Assembly (NCBI RefSeq): GCF_014138435.1
Contig: NZ_JACJIM010000007.1
Span: 310,001 to 374,000 of the forward strand
Direction: 5' to 3'
Source: Methylobacterium fujisawaense
GTDB lineage: Bacteria; Pseudomonadota; Alphaproteobacteria; Rhizobiales; Beijerinckiaceae
DNA: 64,000 nt
The number at the start of each line of letters is the position of its first letter. Position 1 is the first letter of the stretch. A program made the position numbers and the translations under genes. Positions 50,485 through 60,152 of the stretch are shown piece after piece. Below the pieces are notes generated by a model. That model saw nothing but the letters and a program-made list of their open reading frames with translations. It made no database searches and was not told the DNA's origin.

Positions 50485-50931
50485 TCAGGCCGCCGGGCCG
50501 GCGGTCGTGTCGGTGTCGATGTCGTGGCCGGGACGGGTGGCCGATTCCCAGACCGGGCCGAGATCCTTCATCCGGACCTCGATGCACTCGACCTCCAGCC
50601 GAAGGGCCGCACCGCCCGAGAAGACGAGATCGATGTGACCCGACGGCGCATCCGTCTGTTCGAAGGTCAGCGCGAGCAGGCTCATCGGCGTGGCGTCGCC
50701 CGGCTTCAGGCCGCGGCTCTTCACGCCCCGGACGCGCTCAATGTGCAGGCCGGCGAGGCGCCGCCGGGGCGGGGCGTCCGGTGTCCAGTCGAAGCGTCGC
50801 ACCGCCATGAGGAAGCGCTGCTCACCGGCGAGATAGGTCAGATCCTCCGGCCGGAGGATCGCGTCCTGCAGGTGGGCTGAGATCACGGTCAAGTCCTCGA
50901 TGTCGAGGGCGGCGAGCTTGAGCAGCTCCAT
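50485..50931 (-). CDS. DUF2948 family protein
   Basis: This 148-residue protein matches DUF2948: LKLAALDIEDLTVISAHLQDAILRPEDL, RRFLAGL-type segment RRRLAGLHIERVRGVKSRGL, and a late ALRLEVECIEVRMKDLGPVW. The function is unknown. Its place just before hisD is conserved in Hyphomicrobiales, where murA usually precedes it directly. Here about 1.2 kb of other sequence separates it from murA. Confidence 0.93.
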   Translation of the reverse strand: MELLKLAALDIEDLTVISAHLQDAILRPEDLTYLAGEQRFLMAVRRFDWTPDAPPRRRLAGLHIERVRGVKSRGLKPGDATPMSLLALTFEQTDAPSGHIDLVFSGGAALRLEVECIEVRMKDLGPVWESATRPGHDIDTDTTAGPAA

Positions 50932-51128
50932 GCAGAGGGTCCTCGGCGAACGCGGGGCGTGGGCCGGTCGGCGAGGGGCCCCGCGGCAGGGCGTAGGTAG
51001 CGGCGCAGCCCCGTTCGGGCAACGCCCGACCTGAGGATGCCGGGTGCGGACGGGGCACAGGCTCGACCCAGCGCCGTGGGCTAGAGGCGCGGCGGACGGA
51101 TCGAAGCAGGGTCGAGGCAGGGTCGAGG

Positions 51129-51521
51129 ATGGCCAAGTTCACGACGCACGCGACTCTGGCGGCGCTGGCACTGGGGATTCACGCGGCCGGTCCCGCGGGT
51201 GCGCAGGTCGGCCCCGACGCGCGGCCCTACATCTACGGCCGACCGGGTCCGGACCGGGACGTCTACGCCCCGCCGCCCCGAGATCGCCGGCCGCCACCGC
51301 CCGCCGACGATGGCTACGGCTGGCCTCCGCCCCCGCCGCCATTCGACGATGCGTCCGACCGGATCCGGCCTCAATGGCGCACCGGCCCGGGGCGGTCGTG
51401 GGATGACAGCGTCTGCGTGACCGCCCGCGGCACATGCCTGACGCGCCCGGCGCCGCCCAATGCGCCCTGCGGCTGCGACATACCCGGCTTCGGCTACAGG
51501 CGCGGGCAGATCGAGGATTGA
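51129..51521 (+). CDS. Hypothetical secreted proline-rich protein
   Basis: The 130-residue protein has a signal peptide (TLAALALGIHAAGPAGAQ) and a Pro/Asp/Arg-rich middle with PPPP runs. The C-terminus has four cysteines (DDSVCVTARGTCLTRP and APCGCDIPGFGYRRG), a spacing that suggests two disulfides. I do not recognise a named family. It is on the opposite strand to the hisD/murA block and seems inserted in it. The 3' end overlaps the decayed peptidase frame by 28 bases. Confidence 0.62.
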   Translation: MAKFTTHATLAALALGIHAAGPAGAQVGPDARPYIYGRPGPDRDVYAPPPRDRRPPPPADDGYGWPPPPPPFDDASDRIRPQWRTGPGRSWDDSVCVTARGTCLTRPAPPNAPCGCDIPGFGYRRGQIED

Positions 51522-52030
51522 GCATCCGCTGTCGTGCATGACCTGCGGGGCATGGCCCGCCTCGGCCGCCGCGTCCGGAGGCTCTCGGCGTGGCCGCCGA
51601 GATGCCGGGCCAGGATGGCCTCCGCCCGGGCATAGAGAGCGAGGCGGTTCTCGGGCCGCACGAAGCCGTGGCCCTCGTCCGGGAACAGCGGATCGCTCAC
51701 CGTGAGGCGCTTCGCATCGAGGGCTGCGACCCTCTGGTCGGACTCGGCCTGCTTCCCCCGGGGGGCGGTGGCGCTTTGCGCGATCAGGAGGGACGCCCGG
51801 ATCCCGCCGGCCCGGTGAACCGGCGAGCGCGCACGCATCAGGTCCAGCCCCGCCGCCGTGTCCGGATCGCCGATCGCCCGGATCACCTGCGCGCGGAACG
51901 CATCCCAGTAAAGGGGGATCGTGCGCCTGACCCGGACGAGCCCGGCCGCTCTGCCCGGGATGAACGTCAGGTCCCGGTTGGTCCCGGCGATCGACCGCAC
52001 AGACGTGCCGGTTCTCGTCTCCGCCGCCAT
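51494..52030 (-). pseudogene. C-terminal remnant of an S9-family prolyl oligopeptidase
   Basis: The minus-strand frame carries the end of an S9 alpha/beta-hydrolase peptidase: TIPLYWDAFRAQVIRAIGDP, RARSPVHRAGGIRASLLIAQ, KQAESDQRVAALDAK and FPDEGHGFVRPENRLALYARAEAILARHLGG. The catalytic His is kept (EGHGF). The usual Asp position reads SATAPRGKQ in place of a GANDPR-like sequence, so the acid is lost. The catalytic Ser domain and propeller are missing; a few family-like residues persist in another frame toward 52130. It is therefore a truncated, frameshifted remnant lying between murA and DUF2948. Confidence 0.65.
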
Positions 52031-52166
52031 TCGGCAGATCGAGCAGAGGCCGCCCGTCCTGGGCCCGGGCGTGGAACCGGATCCCGCGCCCCGGATCGGC
52101 GGTCAGGGTTCTGACGACATCGGCGGCCCGCCGACGTCCATCGACGTCCCGGACCGCAGGGGTCGC

Positions 52167-53456
<1,290 letters not shown>

Positions 53457-53542
53457 CGTGTGTCCTTGGGCGGCGCATCCCCGATGGCGCGCGGCCGGCC
53501 GTGCTGATCGCGGGCGCGGAAGCGCCCAGGCTTGGCCGTGCC

Positions 53543-53734
53543 CTATAGACCGGATTTGTCGGAATCAGGACCGTTGATCGCGGCCTCGGACGTGCAGGAC
53601 CGGTCCGCGTCAGGAGCCGGTCTCGTTTCGGTCCGGCCCCGATCCTGCGCCTTGCGGCGCCGCAGGTTCTGCCGCAGGGCCGCCTTCAGGCGCTCCGTGC
53701 GCGCATCCTTCGCGTCCGTCTTCGCGTCCGTCAT
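53543..53734 (-). CDS. Small basic alphaproteobacterial protein
   Basis: The 63-residue protein has an N-terminal Lys/Asp stretch (TDAKTDAKDART) and a short basic helix ERLKAALRQNLRRRKAQDRGR, the pattern of a small uncharacterised protein often found upstream of murA in Hyphomicrobiales. The C-terminal 25 residues are polar and variable. No function is known; nucleic-acid binding is a guess from charge. The ATG at 53734 is used. Confidence 0.65.
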   Translation of the reverse strand: MTDAKTDAKDARTERLKAALRQNLRRRKAQDRGRTETRPAPDADRSCTSEAAINGPDSDKSGL

Positions 53735-54049
53735 GGCGCGACCCTTGGTCGCCGCAAGCTCGGGACACGGACGTTCCGGTGGGAGGAGCCATCTGCGGGT
53801 TGAAACATGGGATTCGGAAGGGCGCCGGAGCCAAGTTCGGAGGGAAAGATCCTGACGGACGCTACCGGGTTCGTGCCGCCCTCTCAACGGATGCAACGCA
53901 GCGATGTCGGAACCTTACCTTGAACCAGTTCCAGATCCGCGCGTATCTTCCGGTCCTCACGCGAAGGACTGACCGAGGCCAGACCTCAGATCGCGGGACC
54001 CGGTGCTTCAAGGCGCCGCCCGCGTGGCCGAATACGCGAAGGACGCTCG
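53735..54049. other. Intergenic region upstream of hemA
   Basis: These 315 bases separate the divergent small-protein/murA unit and hemA. I find no coding frame of family type, and no clear FNR-type or other dyad. Promoters for both sides should lie here. Confidence 0.45.
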
Positions 54050-55345
54050 ATGACCGTGACCCGGATGCCCAGCACGACGCTCGCCCCAACGGGATCGACG
54101 CGCGCCGGTTCCGGCTACGAGCGCTACTTCCGCGGCGCGCTGGATCAGCTGCACGGCGAGCGGCGCTACCGTGTCTTCGCCGATATCGAACGCATTTCCG
54201 GGCGGTTCCCGACGGCCAAGTGGCGTCAGCCCGATGGCAAGACGACCGAGATCACCGTGTGGTGCTCGAACGACTACCTCGGCATGGGCCAGCACAAGGA
54301 GGTGGTGGCCGCCATGACCGAGACCGCCGCCCGCTGCGGCGTGGGCGCGGGCGGCACCCGCAACATCGCCGGTAACAACTCGCCCCTCGTCGATCTCGAG
54401 CGCGAACTCGCCGACCTGCACGGCAAGGAGGCGGGTCTGGTCTTCACCTCGGGCTATGTGTCGAACCAGGCCGGCATCTCGACCATCGCCAAGCTGATTC
54501 CGGATTGCCTGATCCTGTCCGACGCCTTCAACCACAATTCGATGATCGAGGGCGTGCGCCATTCAGGCTGCGCGAAGAAGATCTTCCGCCACAACGATCT
54601 CCAGCATCTGGAGGAGCTGCTCCAGGAGGCCGGCGACCGGCCGAAGCTGATCGTCTTCGAGTCGGTCTACTCGATGGATGGCGACGTGGCGCCGATCAGC
54701 CGGATCTGCGACCTCGCCGACCGCTACGGCGCGATGACCTATCTGGACGAAGTCCACGCCGTCGGTCTCTACGGTCCGCGCGGCGGCGGCATCGCCGAGC
54801 GCGACGGGGTGATGCACCGGGTCGACGTGATCGAGGGGACGCTGGCCAAGGGGTTCGGCTGCGTCGGTGGCTACATCACCGCCTCGGCGGCGATCTGCGA
54901 CGCCGTGCGCAGCTTCGCGCCGGGCTTCATCTTCACCACCGCGCTGCCGCCGGCCGTGGCGGCGGCGGCACGGGCGTCGGTGCGCTACCTCAAGCGTTCC
55001 AGCGCCGAGCGGGAGGCGCACCAGAGCCAGGCGGCGGCCACCAAGGCGGCCCTGGCCGCGGCGGGCCTGCCGATCCTGGAGACCGAGACCCATATCGTGC
55101 CGGTGATGGTCGGCGATGCCGAACTGTGCAAGGCCGCGGCCGACCACCTGCTGGAACACCACGGCATCTACATCCAGCCGATCAATTATCCGACCGTTCC
55201 GCGCGGCACCGAGCGCCTGCGGATCACGCCGTCGCCGTTCCACGACGCGGCGCATATCGAGCGCCTCGCCGCGGCCCTCAGCGAGACCTGGGAGGCGCTG
55301 GATCTGCCCCGGGCCGGCACGGTCTTCGTCGAGGCCGCCGAGTAG
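54050..55345 (+). CDS. hemA: 5-aminolevulinate synthase
   Basis: ALAS condenses glycine and succinyl-CoA to 5-aminolevulinate, the first step of haem, cobalamin and (in some relatives) bacteriochlorophyll synthesis. This is the alphaproteobacterial C4 route. The 431-residue PLP enzyme shows WCSNDYLGMG, GAGGTRNIAGN, FNHNSMIEGVRHSG, VYSMDGDVAPI, YLDEVHAVGLYGPRGGG and the PLP lysine in EGTLAKGFG. The ATG at 54050 follows GAAGGA at good spacing. It is a monocistronic-looking gene followed by hairpins. Confidence 0.97.
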   Translation: MTVTRMPSTTLAPTGSTRAGSGYERYFRGALDQLHGERRYRVFADIERISGRFPTAKWRQPDGKTTEITVWCSNDYLGMGQHKEVVAAMTETAARCGVGAGGTRNIAGNNSPLVDLERELADLHGKEAGLVFTSGYVSNQAGISTIAKLIPDCLILSDAFNHNSMIEGVRHSGCAKKIFRHNDLQHLEELLQEAGDRPKLIVFESVYSMDGDVAPISRICDLADRYGAMTYLDEVHAVGLYGPRGGGIAERDGVMHRVDVIEGTLAKGFGCVGGYITASAAICDAVRSFAPGFIFTTALPPAVAAAARASVRYLKRSSAEREAHQSQAAATKAALAAAGLPILETETHIVPVMVGDAELCKAAADHLLEHHGIYIQPINYPTVPRGTERLRITPSPFHDAAHIERLAAALSETWEALDLPRAGTVFVEAAE

Positions 55346-55370
55346 GGCCTCGGGTCTCCGTATCGACCCC

Positions 55371-55398
55371 CACGGCCTGGCCCCACCGAGGGGCCGTG
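55371..55398 (+). terminator. Hairpin after hemA, possible terminator
   Basis: CACGGCC (55371-55377) pairs with GGCCGTG (55392-55398), with an alternative GGCCCC/GGGGCC pairing inside. It lies 26 bases after the hemA stop. No T-run follows. Confidence 0.4.
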
Positions 55399-55425
55399 GC
55401 CTCTATCACAGGGCGCGATCGGCTC

Positions 55426-55447
55426 ACCCTTCCCGCTGAGGGAGGGT
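55426..55447. repeat. Short inverted repeat in the hemA-suhB gap
   Basis: ACCCTTCC pairs with GGGAGGGT (one G-T pair) across a 6-base loop, and a similar CCCTC/GAGGG hairpin lies at 55524-55539. These CCCT/AGGG palindromes look like the dispersed intergenic repeats common in such genomes. The rest of this 338-base gap holds no gene that I can recognise. Confidence 0.4.
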
Positions 55448-55683
55448 AGGTTCCGGATCAGGCGTGCCGGTGACGCGCGCTCAGGTCGCGCCGCCTCCGG
55501 CTGACGCACGCCCCTCATCCCGTCCCTCTCGCCCGAGGGAGGGGCCGCGCCGCGACGACGATCCGTGGGACCCGGTCCGGGCCGGCCCCCCGCCGCACGG
55601 CGCCCATGTCCTGCCCCCATCTCGTCTTTTCCGGCGCCGGGCTGTAACGACGGCGTCAATCCTCACCCGCGAAAAGTCCGACC

Positions 55684-56481
55684 ATGATCTCCTCCCCGCT
55701 CATGACCGTGATGGTCGATGCCGTGCGCAAGGCCGCGCGCGGCCTGCGCCGCGACTTCGGCGAGGTCGAGAACCTGCAGGTCTCGCGGAAGGGCCCGGGT
55801 GACTTCGTCTCCGCGGCCGACCGCAAGGCTGAGGAGGTGCTGCGCGACGCCCTGATGAAGGCGCGCCCGGGCTACAGCCTCGTGCAGGAGGAGAACGGGA
55901 TCATCGAGGGGACCGACAAGAGCCACACCTGGCACATCGACCCCCTCGACGGCACCTCGAACTTCCTGCACGGCGTGCCCCATTTCGCCGTCTCGGTCGG
56001 CCTCGAGCGCGAGGGCCAGATCGTCGCCGGTGTGATCTTCGACCCGATCAAGGACGAGCTGTTCGTCGCCGAGCGCGGGAAGGGGGCCTATCTCAACAAC
56101 CGGCGCCTGCGCGTCTCCGGCCGTCAGGACATGGCCGACGCGCTGGTGGGTTACGGAACGCCCTATCTCGGTCGCGGCAGCCATCCGCGACTCCTGCGCG
56201 AGCTGGGCGCCGTCATGGCGGTGGCCGGCGGCACCCGCCGGATGGGATCGGCGGCTCTCGACATGGCCTATGTCGCCTGCGGGCGCCTCGACGCCTATTG
56301 GGAGCGCGATCTCCAGACCTACGATTTCGCCGCCGGCGTGATCCTGGTGCGCGAGGCGGGCGGCTTCGTGACCTCCGCGGATGGCGCCGCCGAGCCGCTC
56401 GCGCCCCGGTCGGTGGCCTGCGGCAACGAGGAGCTGCACCGGGAACTCGTCGCCATCCTCAAGAAGGTCCAGGCGGCCTAG
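55684..56481 (+). CDS. suhB: Inositol monophosphatase family protein
   Basis: This is a 265-residue Mg-dependent, lithium-sensitive type phosphatase. Metal-site motifs are visible in order: the Glu pair in VQEENGIIEG, WHIDPLDGTSNFLHG (the defining DPLDGT) and the C-terminal WERDLQTYDFAAGVILVREAGG with the last metal Asp. Homologues hydrolyse inositol-1-phosphate and, as SuhB, also support RNA processing and transcription antitermination. It is a single gene between hemA and apt. The ATG at 55684 is standard. Confidence 0.93.
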   Translation: MISSPLMTVMVDAVRKAARGLRRDFGEVENLQVSRKGPGDFVSAADRKAEEVLRDALMKARPGYSLVQEENGIIEGTDKSHTWHIDPLDGTSNFLHGVPHFAVSVGLEREGQIVAGVIFDPIKDELFVAERGKGAYLNNRRLRVSGRQDMADALVGYGTPYLGRGSHPRLLRELGAVMAVAGGTRRMGSAALDMAYVACGRLDAYWERDLQTYDFAAGVILVREAGGFVTSADGAAEPLAPRSVACGNEELHRELVAILKKVQAA

Positions 56482-56761
56482 CGTCCTGTCATCCCGGGAC
56501 CGTGCGGCGAAGGCCGGCATCGAGGCCCGCCGAAGCGCCCCGTCTCGACGCCCGCGGCGATCAGGGATTGCCCGCCACAAGCAGGCTTCCTCGGTGTCAG
56601 GCGCACCCGCGGCGACCGGACCGCTCGCGCCGCGTGGGACGGTCGTCGGAGCGCCGCGACGCACCGAACGCGGCCTGAACCGCCCGGCCTGCCCGCCGGA
56701 AACTGGTCAGGACCGCAACCTTCTGCTTTAAGCCCGCGGTTCTCCACGGAAGGCCGAACGC

Positions 56762-57307
56762 ATGGAAGCCCGCCGCCACGTCGCGCTGAAGGAATCGATC
56801 CGCTCGATTCCCGATTACCCGAAGCCCGGGATCATCTTTCGCGACATCACCACGCTGCTCAGCGACCCGCGCGCCTTCCGGCGGGCGGTGGACGCGCTGG
56901 TTCACCCCTATGCGGGCGGGCAGATCCACCAAGTGGCCGGCATCGAGGCCCGGGGCTTCATCCTGGGCGGGGCCATCGCCCATCAGCTCTCCTGCGGCTT
57001 CGTGCCGATCCGCAAGAAGGGCAAGCTGCCCCACACGACGGTTTCGATGGCCTACGCCCTCGAATACGGCACCGACGAGATCGAGATCCACGTCGACGCG
57101 GTCCGGCCCGGCGACAGGGTGCTCCTGGTCGACGATCTGATCGCCACCGGCGGCACCGCCACGGCGGCGGTGAACCTGCTTCAGAAGATCGGCGCCGAAA
57201 TCGTGGCCGCCTGCTTCGTCATCGATCTGCCCGAGATCGGCGGGGCCCAGCGCCTGCGCGACATGGGCGTCGAGGTGCGGACCCTCATGCAGTTCGAGGG
57301 GCATTGA
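56762..57307 (+). CDS. apt: Adenine phosphoribosyltransferase
   Basis: Apt salvages adenine with PRPP to give AMP. The 181-residue protein has SIPDYPKPGIIFRDITTLL at the N-terminus, GIEARGFILGGAIA, and FVPIRKKGKLPHTTVSMAYALEYGTDEIEIH, all family hallmarks. The PRPP-binding loop is RVLLVDDLIATGGTATAAV. Length is typical. The 280 bases before it (56482-56761) contain a GTCATCCCGGG word related to the repeat at 24242 but no gene. The rpmH promoter follows directly. Confidence 0.97.
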   Translation: MEARRHVALKESIRSIPDYPKPGIIFRDITTLLSDPRAFRRAVDALVHPYAGGQIHQVAGIEARGFILGGAIAHQLSCGFVPIRKKGKLPHTTVSMAYALEYGTDEIEIHVDAVRPGDRVLLVDDLIATGGTATAAVNLLQKIGAEIVAACFVIDLPEIGGAQRLRDMGVEVRTLMQFEGH

Positions 57308-57320
57308 GCCCCGCCGAACG

Positions 57321-57349
57321 TTGACTTCGCGGGACCCATCCGCCATAAG
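57321..57349 (+). promoter_or_regulatory. Probable sigma-70-type promoter of the rpmH operon
   Basis: TTGACT (57321-57326) and CATAAG (57344-57349) are separated by exactly 17 bases, starting 13 bases after the apt stop and about 125 bases before rpmH. This leaves a leader of more than 100 bases. Confidence 0.6.
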
Positions 57350-57366
57350 CCCGCCACTCGCGACGT

Positions 57367-57385
57367 GGCGCCCCGCATGGGCGCC
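57367..57385 (+). other. Strong hairpin in the rpmH leader
   Basis: GGCGCCC-CGCAT-GGGCGCC is an exact 7-base stem, about 10 bases after the expected transcription start of rpmH. It could be an attenuator, a 5' stabilising structure or the apt terminator; TTCGTGTTT follows, with weak T content. Confidence 0.45.
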
Positions 57386-57476
57386 CTTCGTGTTTGCAGA
57401 CAACCAAGGACGCGTGAAGGTCGGGTGCGGCATCAGCCGCCCGCGAGCGCGCCTCGACCTTTGAAGGCTCTGAGCC

Positions 57477-57611
57477 ATGAAGAGAACCTACCAGCCGAGC
57501 AAGCTCGTCCGTAAGCGCCGCCACGGTTTCCGTGCGCGCATGGCCACCGCCGGCGGCCGCAAGGTGATCGCGCGCCGTCGCGCCCACGGCCGCAAGCGCC
57601 TGTCGGCCTGA
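57477..57611 (+). CDS. rpmH: 50S ribosomal protein L34
   Basis: This is a 44-residue, very basic protein. It begins MKRTYQPSKLVRKRRHGFRA, continues with ATAGGRKVIARRRAHGRKRL and ends SA; every segment is diagnostic of L34. It is the first gene of the conserved rpmH-rnpA-yidC order, and rnpA follows 79 bases later. Confidence 0.97.
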   Translation: MKRTYQPSKLVRKRRHGFRARMATAGGRKVIARRRAHGRKRLSA

Positions 57612-57690
57612 GGCCGGATCCTCTCGGGCGCGGAGGCCTTCGCGCATCCGCGCCGTGAGGCAAGTGGTATCGGCCGGGATCGAACCATCG

Positions 57691-58293
57691 ATGGCGACGA
57701 TCGAGCGGCTCAAGAAACGACCCGACTTCCTGGCTGCGGCCGAGGGGCGTCGCTTTCACACCGAGCGCATGACCGCGCAGGGGCGCCTCCGGAATCCGGA
57801 GGCCTGCCCCGGCCTCCGTCTCGGTTTCACCATCACGAAGCGCGTGGGTCACGCGACGGAGCGCAACCGCATCCGGCGCCGTCTCCGCGCCGCGTTGGGG
57901 CTGGTCGCGGCCGATCTGCCGACCGAACTCGCGACCCTGCCGGCCGACATCGTACTGATCGCCCGGCGCCCGGCGCTGGACGCCCCCTTCGCGTCGCTGG
58001 CCGAGGACCTGCGGCGTGCGATCCCGACGGTGACCCGGCCTGCGGCGCCCCGGAGCGACAGGCCGTCCGGCCGATCCGGCAACCGACGGTCCAAGACCAC
58101 ACCTCAAACCTCATCTCTCCAGCAGGAAGCGGGCGCCTCCGCGCAGCCCGCGCCCTCCGGCCGCGCCGACATCGGCCCGTCGCAGGGGTGCGACAGAGAT
58201 CACCGAATCACCGGCGCGCGCAGGTCCCCCGGGGCCGGCGCCGGTCTTGATGCCACTCCGAACGCGTGCGGCGGTGTCCCTGATGGGCAATGA
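57691..58293 (+). CDS. rnpA: Ribonuclease P protein component with C-terminal extension
   Basis: RnpA helps the RNase P RNA recognise pre-tRNA. The core at residues 1-120 shows ERLKKRPDFLAAAEGRR, RLGFTITKRVGHATERNRIRRRLR (the RNR signature helix) and DIVLIARRPALDAPF. After this the frame runs on for about 75 residues of Ser/Arg/Pro/Gly-rich, low-complexity sequence to a stop inside yidC, overlapping it by 11 bases. Typical RnpA is 110-150 residues. The tail looks like real reading frame but may be dispensable. No yidD lies between. The ATG at 57691 is used. Confidence 0.93.
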   Translation: MATIERLKKRPDFLAAAEGRRFHTERMTAQGRLRNPEACPGLRLGFTITKRVGHATERNRIRRRLRAALGLVAADLPTELATLPADIVLIARRPALDAPFASLAEDLRRAIPTVTRPAAPRSDRPSGRSGNRRSKTTPQTSSLQQEAGASAQPAPSGRADIGPSQGCDRDHRITGARRSPGAGAGLDATPNACGGVPDGQ

Positions 58294-60139
58294 CAAGACG
58301 AACATGTTCGTGGCCATCGGCCTGTCGCTGCTGGTGCTGCTCGGGTGGCAGTACTTCGTGGCCGGCCCGCGCATGGAGCAGCAGCGGCTGATCGAGGCCC
58401 AGAACAAGGCCGCGCAGCAACAGCAGCCCCCGGGCGTGACCCCGGACGGCGTGCCCTCGCCGTCCCCCAAGGAGGGCGGCCCGGCCGCGCCGGTGCCCGG
58501 CACGCTGCCCACGCCGCAGGGCGGCCCGGTCTCCCGCGAGGCGGCGCTCGCCCGCTCGCCGCGCATCCGGATCGAGACCCCGGCGCTATCCGGCTCGATC
58601 GCCCTGAAGGGCGGCCGCGTCGACGACGTGTCGCTCAAGAACTACCACGAGACCGTCGACCCCAAGAGCCCCGAGATCGTGCTGTTCTCGCCGGCCGGCA
58701 GCGAGACGCCCTATTACGCCGAGTTCGGCTGGGTCGGCGCCAATGCCGGGCCGCTGCCCAACAACGACACCCTCTGGACCAGCGAGGGCAAGACGCTCCA
58801 GCCGGGCATGCCCGTGACCCTGACCTGGGACAACGGCGCCGGCCTCGTCTTCAAGCGGATCATCGCGGTCGACGACAAGTACATGTTCACGATCCGCGAC
58901 GAGGTCGAGAACAAGGGCTCGGGCGCGATCACGCTCTACCCCTACAGCCTCGTCTCCCGCTGGGGTAAGCCGCACACCCAGGGCTATTACGTCCTGCACG
59001 AGGGCATGATCGGCTATCTCGGCAACGACGGGCTCCAGGAATTCACCTACGACAAGCTCGCCAAGGAGGGCGCCTACGGCGGCGCCAACACCAAGGGCAA
59101 GGCCTGGACCGGCGTGACCGGCGGCTTCGTGGGCATCACCGACAAGTACTGGGCGGCCGCCGCGATCCCCGATCAGGACACGCCGTATACCGGCGCCTTC
59201 ACCGACCGGACCGACGGGACCACCAACGTCTATCAGGCGAGCGTGCGCGGCGACGCCGTGAACGTGGCGGGCGGCACCTCCGTCACCGCGACGCAGCGGC
59301 TGTTCGCGGGCGCCAAGGAAGTCAACGTCATCAACAACTACGAGAAGGACTTGGGCATCAAGCACTTCGATCTGATGATCGATTGGGGCTGGTTCTTCTT
59401 CATCACCAAGCCGATGTTCCGGGCGCTGGACTTCTTCTATCACCTGTTCGGCAATTTCGGCGTCTCGATCCTGGTTGTCACCTTCTGCCTGAAGCTGCTG
59501 TTCCTGCCGATCGCGAACCGGTCCTACGTCTCGATGGCCAAGATGAAGGCCGTGCAGCCGGAGATGGCCGCCATCCGCGAGCGCTACAAGGATGACCGCC
59601 TGAAGGCGCAGCAGGCCACGATGGAGCTGTACAAGAAGGAGAAGATCAATCCGGTCGCCGGCTGCTGGCCGGTGCTGATCCAGATCCCGGTCTTCTTCGC
59701 GCTCTACAAGGTGCTGTTCATCACCATCGAGATGCGGCACGCGCCGTTCTTCGGCTGGATCCACGACCTCGCGGCGCCGGATCCGACGAGCATCGTGAAC
59801 CTGTTCGGACTGCTGCCCTTCCCGGCGCCCGACTTCGTCCACCTGGGCGTCTGGCCGCTGATCATGGGCGTGACGATGTTCGTGCAGATGAAGATGAACC
59901 CCGCGCCGCCGGACCCGGTCCAGGCGCAGATCTTCACCTTCATGCCGATCGTGTTCACCTTCATGCTGGGGTCGTTCCCCGCCGGCCTCGTGATCTACTG
60001 GGCCTGGAACAACACGCTGTCGGTGATCCAGCAGTACGTCATCATGCGCCGCAACGGCGTGAAGGTGGAGCTGTGGGACAACCTGCGATCGACGTTCCGG
60101 CGCGGCAACGGCACCAAGACGGCCGCCACCAAGAGCTGA
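58283..60139 (+). CDS. yidC: Membrane protein insertase YidC
   Basis: YidC inserts and folds inner-membrane proteins, alone or with SecYEG. The 618-residue protein has an N-terminal membrane anchor (MFVAIGLSLLVLLGWQYFVAG), a Pro-rich linker and the large periplasmic domain to about residue 360. The conserved core follows (LFGNFGVSILVVTFCLKLLFLP, QPEMAAIRERYKDD, YKKEKINPVAGCWPVLIQIPVFFALYKVL, GLVIYWAWNNTLSVIQQYV). The Arg in the groove helix is in ANRSYVSMAKMK. The start is ATG 58283 (MGNDKTN), within the end of rnpA, suggesting coupled translation. Confidence 0.97.
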   Translation: MGNDKTNMFVAIGLSLLVLLGWQYFVAGPRMEQQRLIEAQNKAAQQQQPPGVTPDGVPSPSPKEGGPAAPVPGTLPTPQGGPVSREAALARSPRIRIETPALSGSIALKGGRVDDVSLKNYHETVDPKSPEIVLFSPAGSETPYYAEFGWVGANAGPLPNNDTLWTSEGKTLQPGMPVTLTWDNGAGLVFKRIIAVDDKYMFTIRDEVENKGSGAITLYPYSLVSRWGKPHTQGYYVLHEGMIGYLGNDGLQEFTYDKLAKEGAYGGANTKGKAWTGVTGGFVGITDKYWAAAAIPDQDTPYTGAFTDRTDGTTNVYQASVRGDAVNVAGGTSVTATQRLFAGAKEVNVINNYEKDLGIKHFDLMIDWGWFFFITKPMFRALDFFYHLFGNFGVSILVVTFCLKLLFLPIANRSYVSMAKMKAVQPEMAAIRERYKDDRLKAQQATMELYKKEKINPVAGCWPVLIQIPVFFALYKVLFITIEMRHAPFFGWIHDLAAPDPTSIVNLFGLLPFPAPDFVHLGVWPLIMGVTMFVQMKMNPAPPDPVQAQIFTFMPIVFTFMLGSFPAGLVIYWAWNNTLSVIQQYVIMRRNGVKVELWDNLRSTFRRGNGTKTAATKS

Positions 60140-60152
60140 CAGGCAATGTGCC

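Noticed and set aside
51240..51345. Proline-codon runs in the 51129 gene considered as a DNA repeat element
   Set aside because: They are low-complexity coding sequence without a fixed repeat unit.
55426..55539. CCCT/AGGG palindromes considered as a CRISPR or attachment site
   Set aside because: There are only two unlike hairpins, no regular spacing, no direct repeats and no integrase or cas gene nearby.
57300..58300. rpmH-rnpA region considered as a replication origin
   Set aside because: No DnaA-box cluster or AT-rich unwinding region is visible, dnaA is absent, and alphaproteobacterial origins usually lie elsewhere (near hemE).
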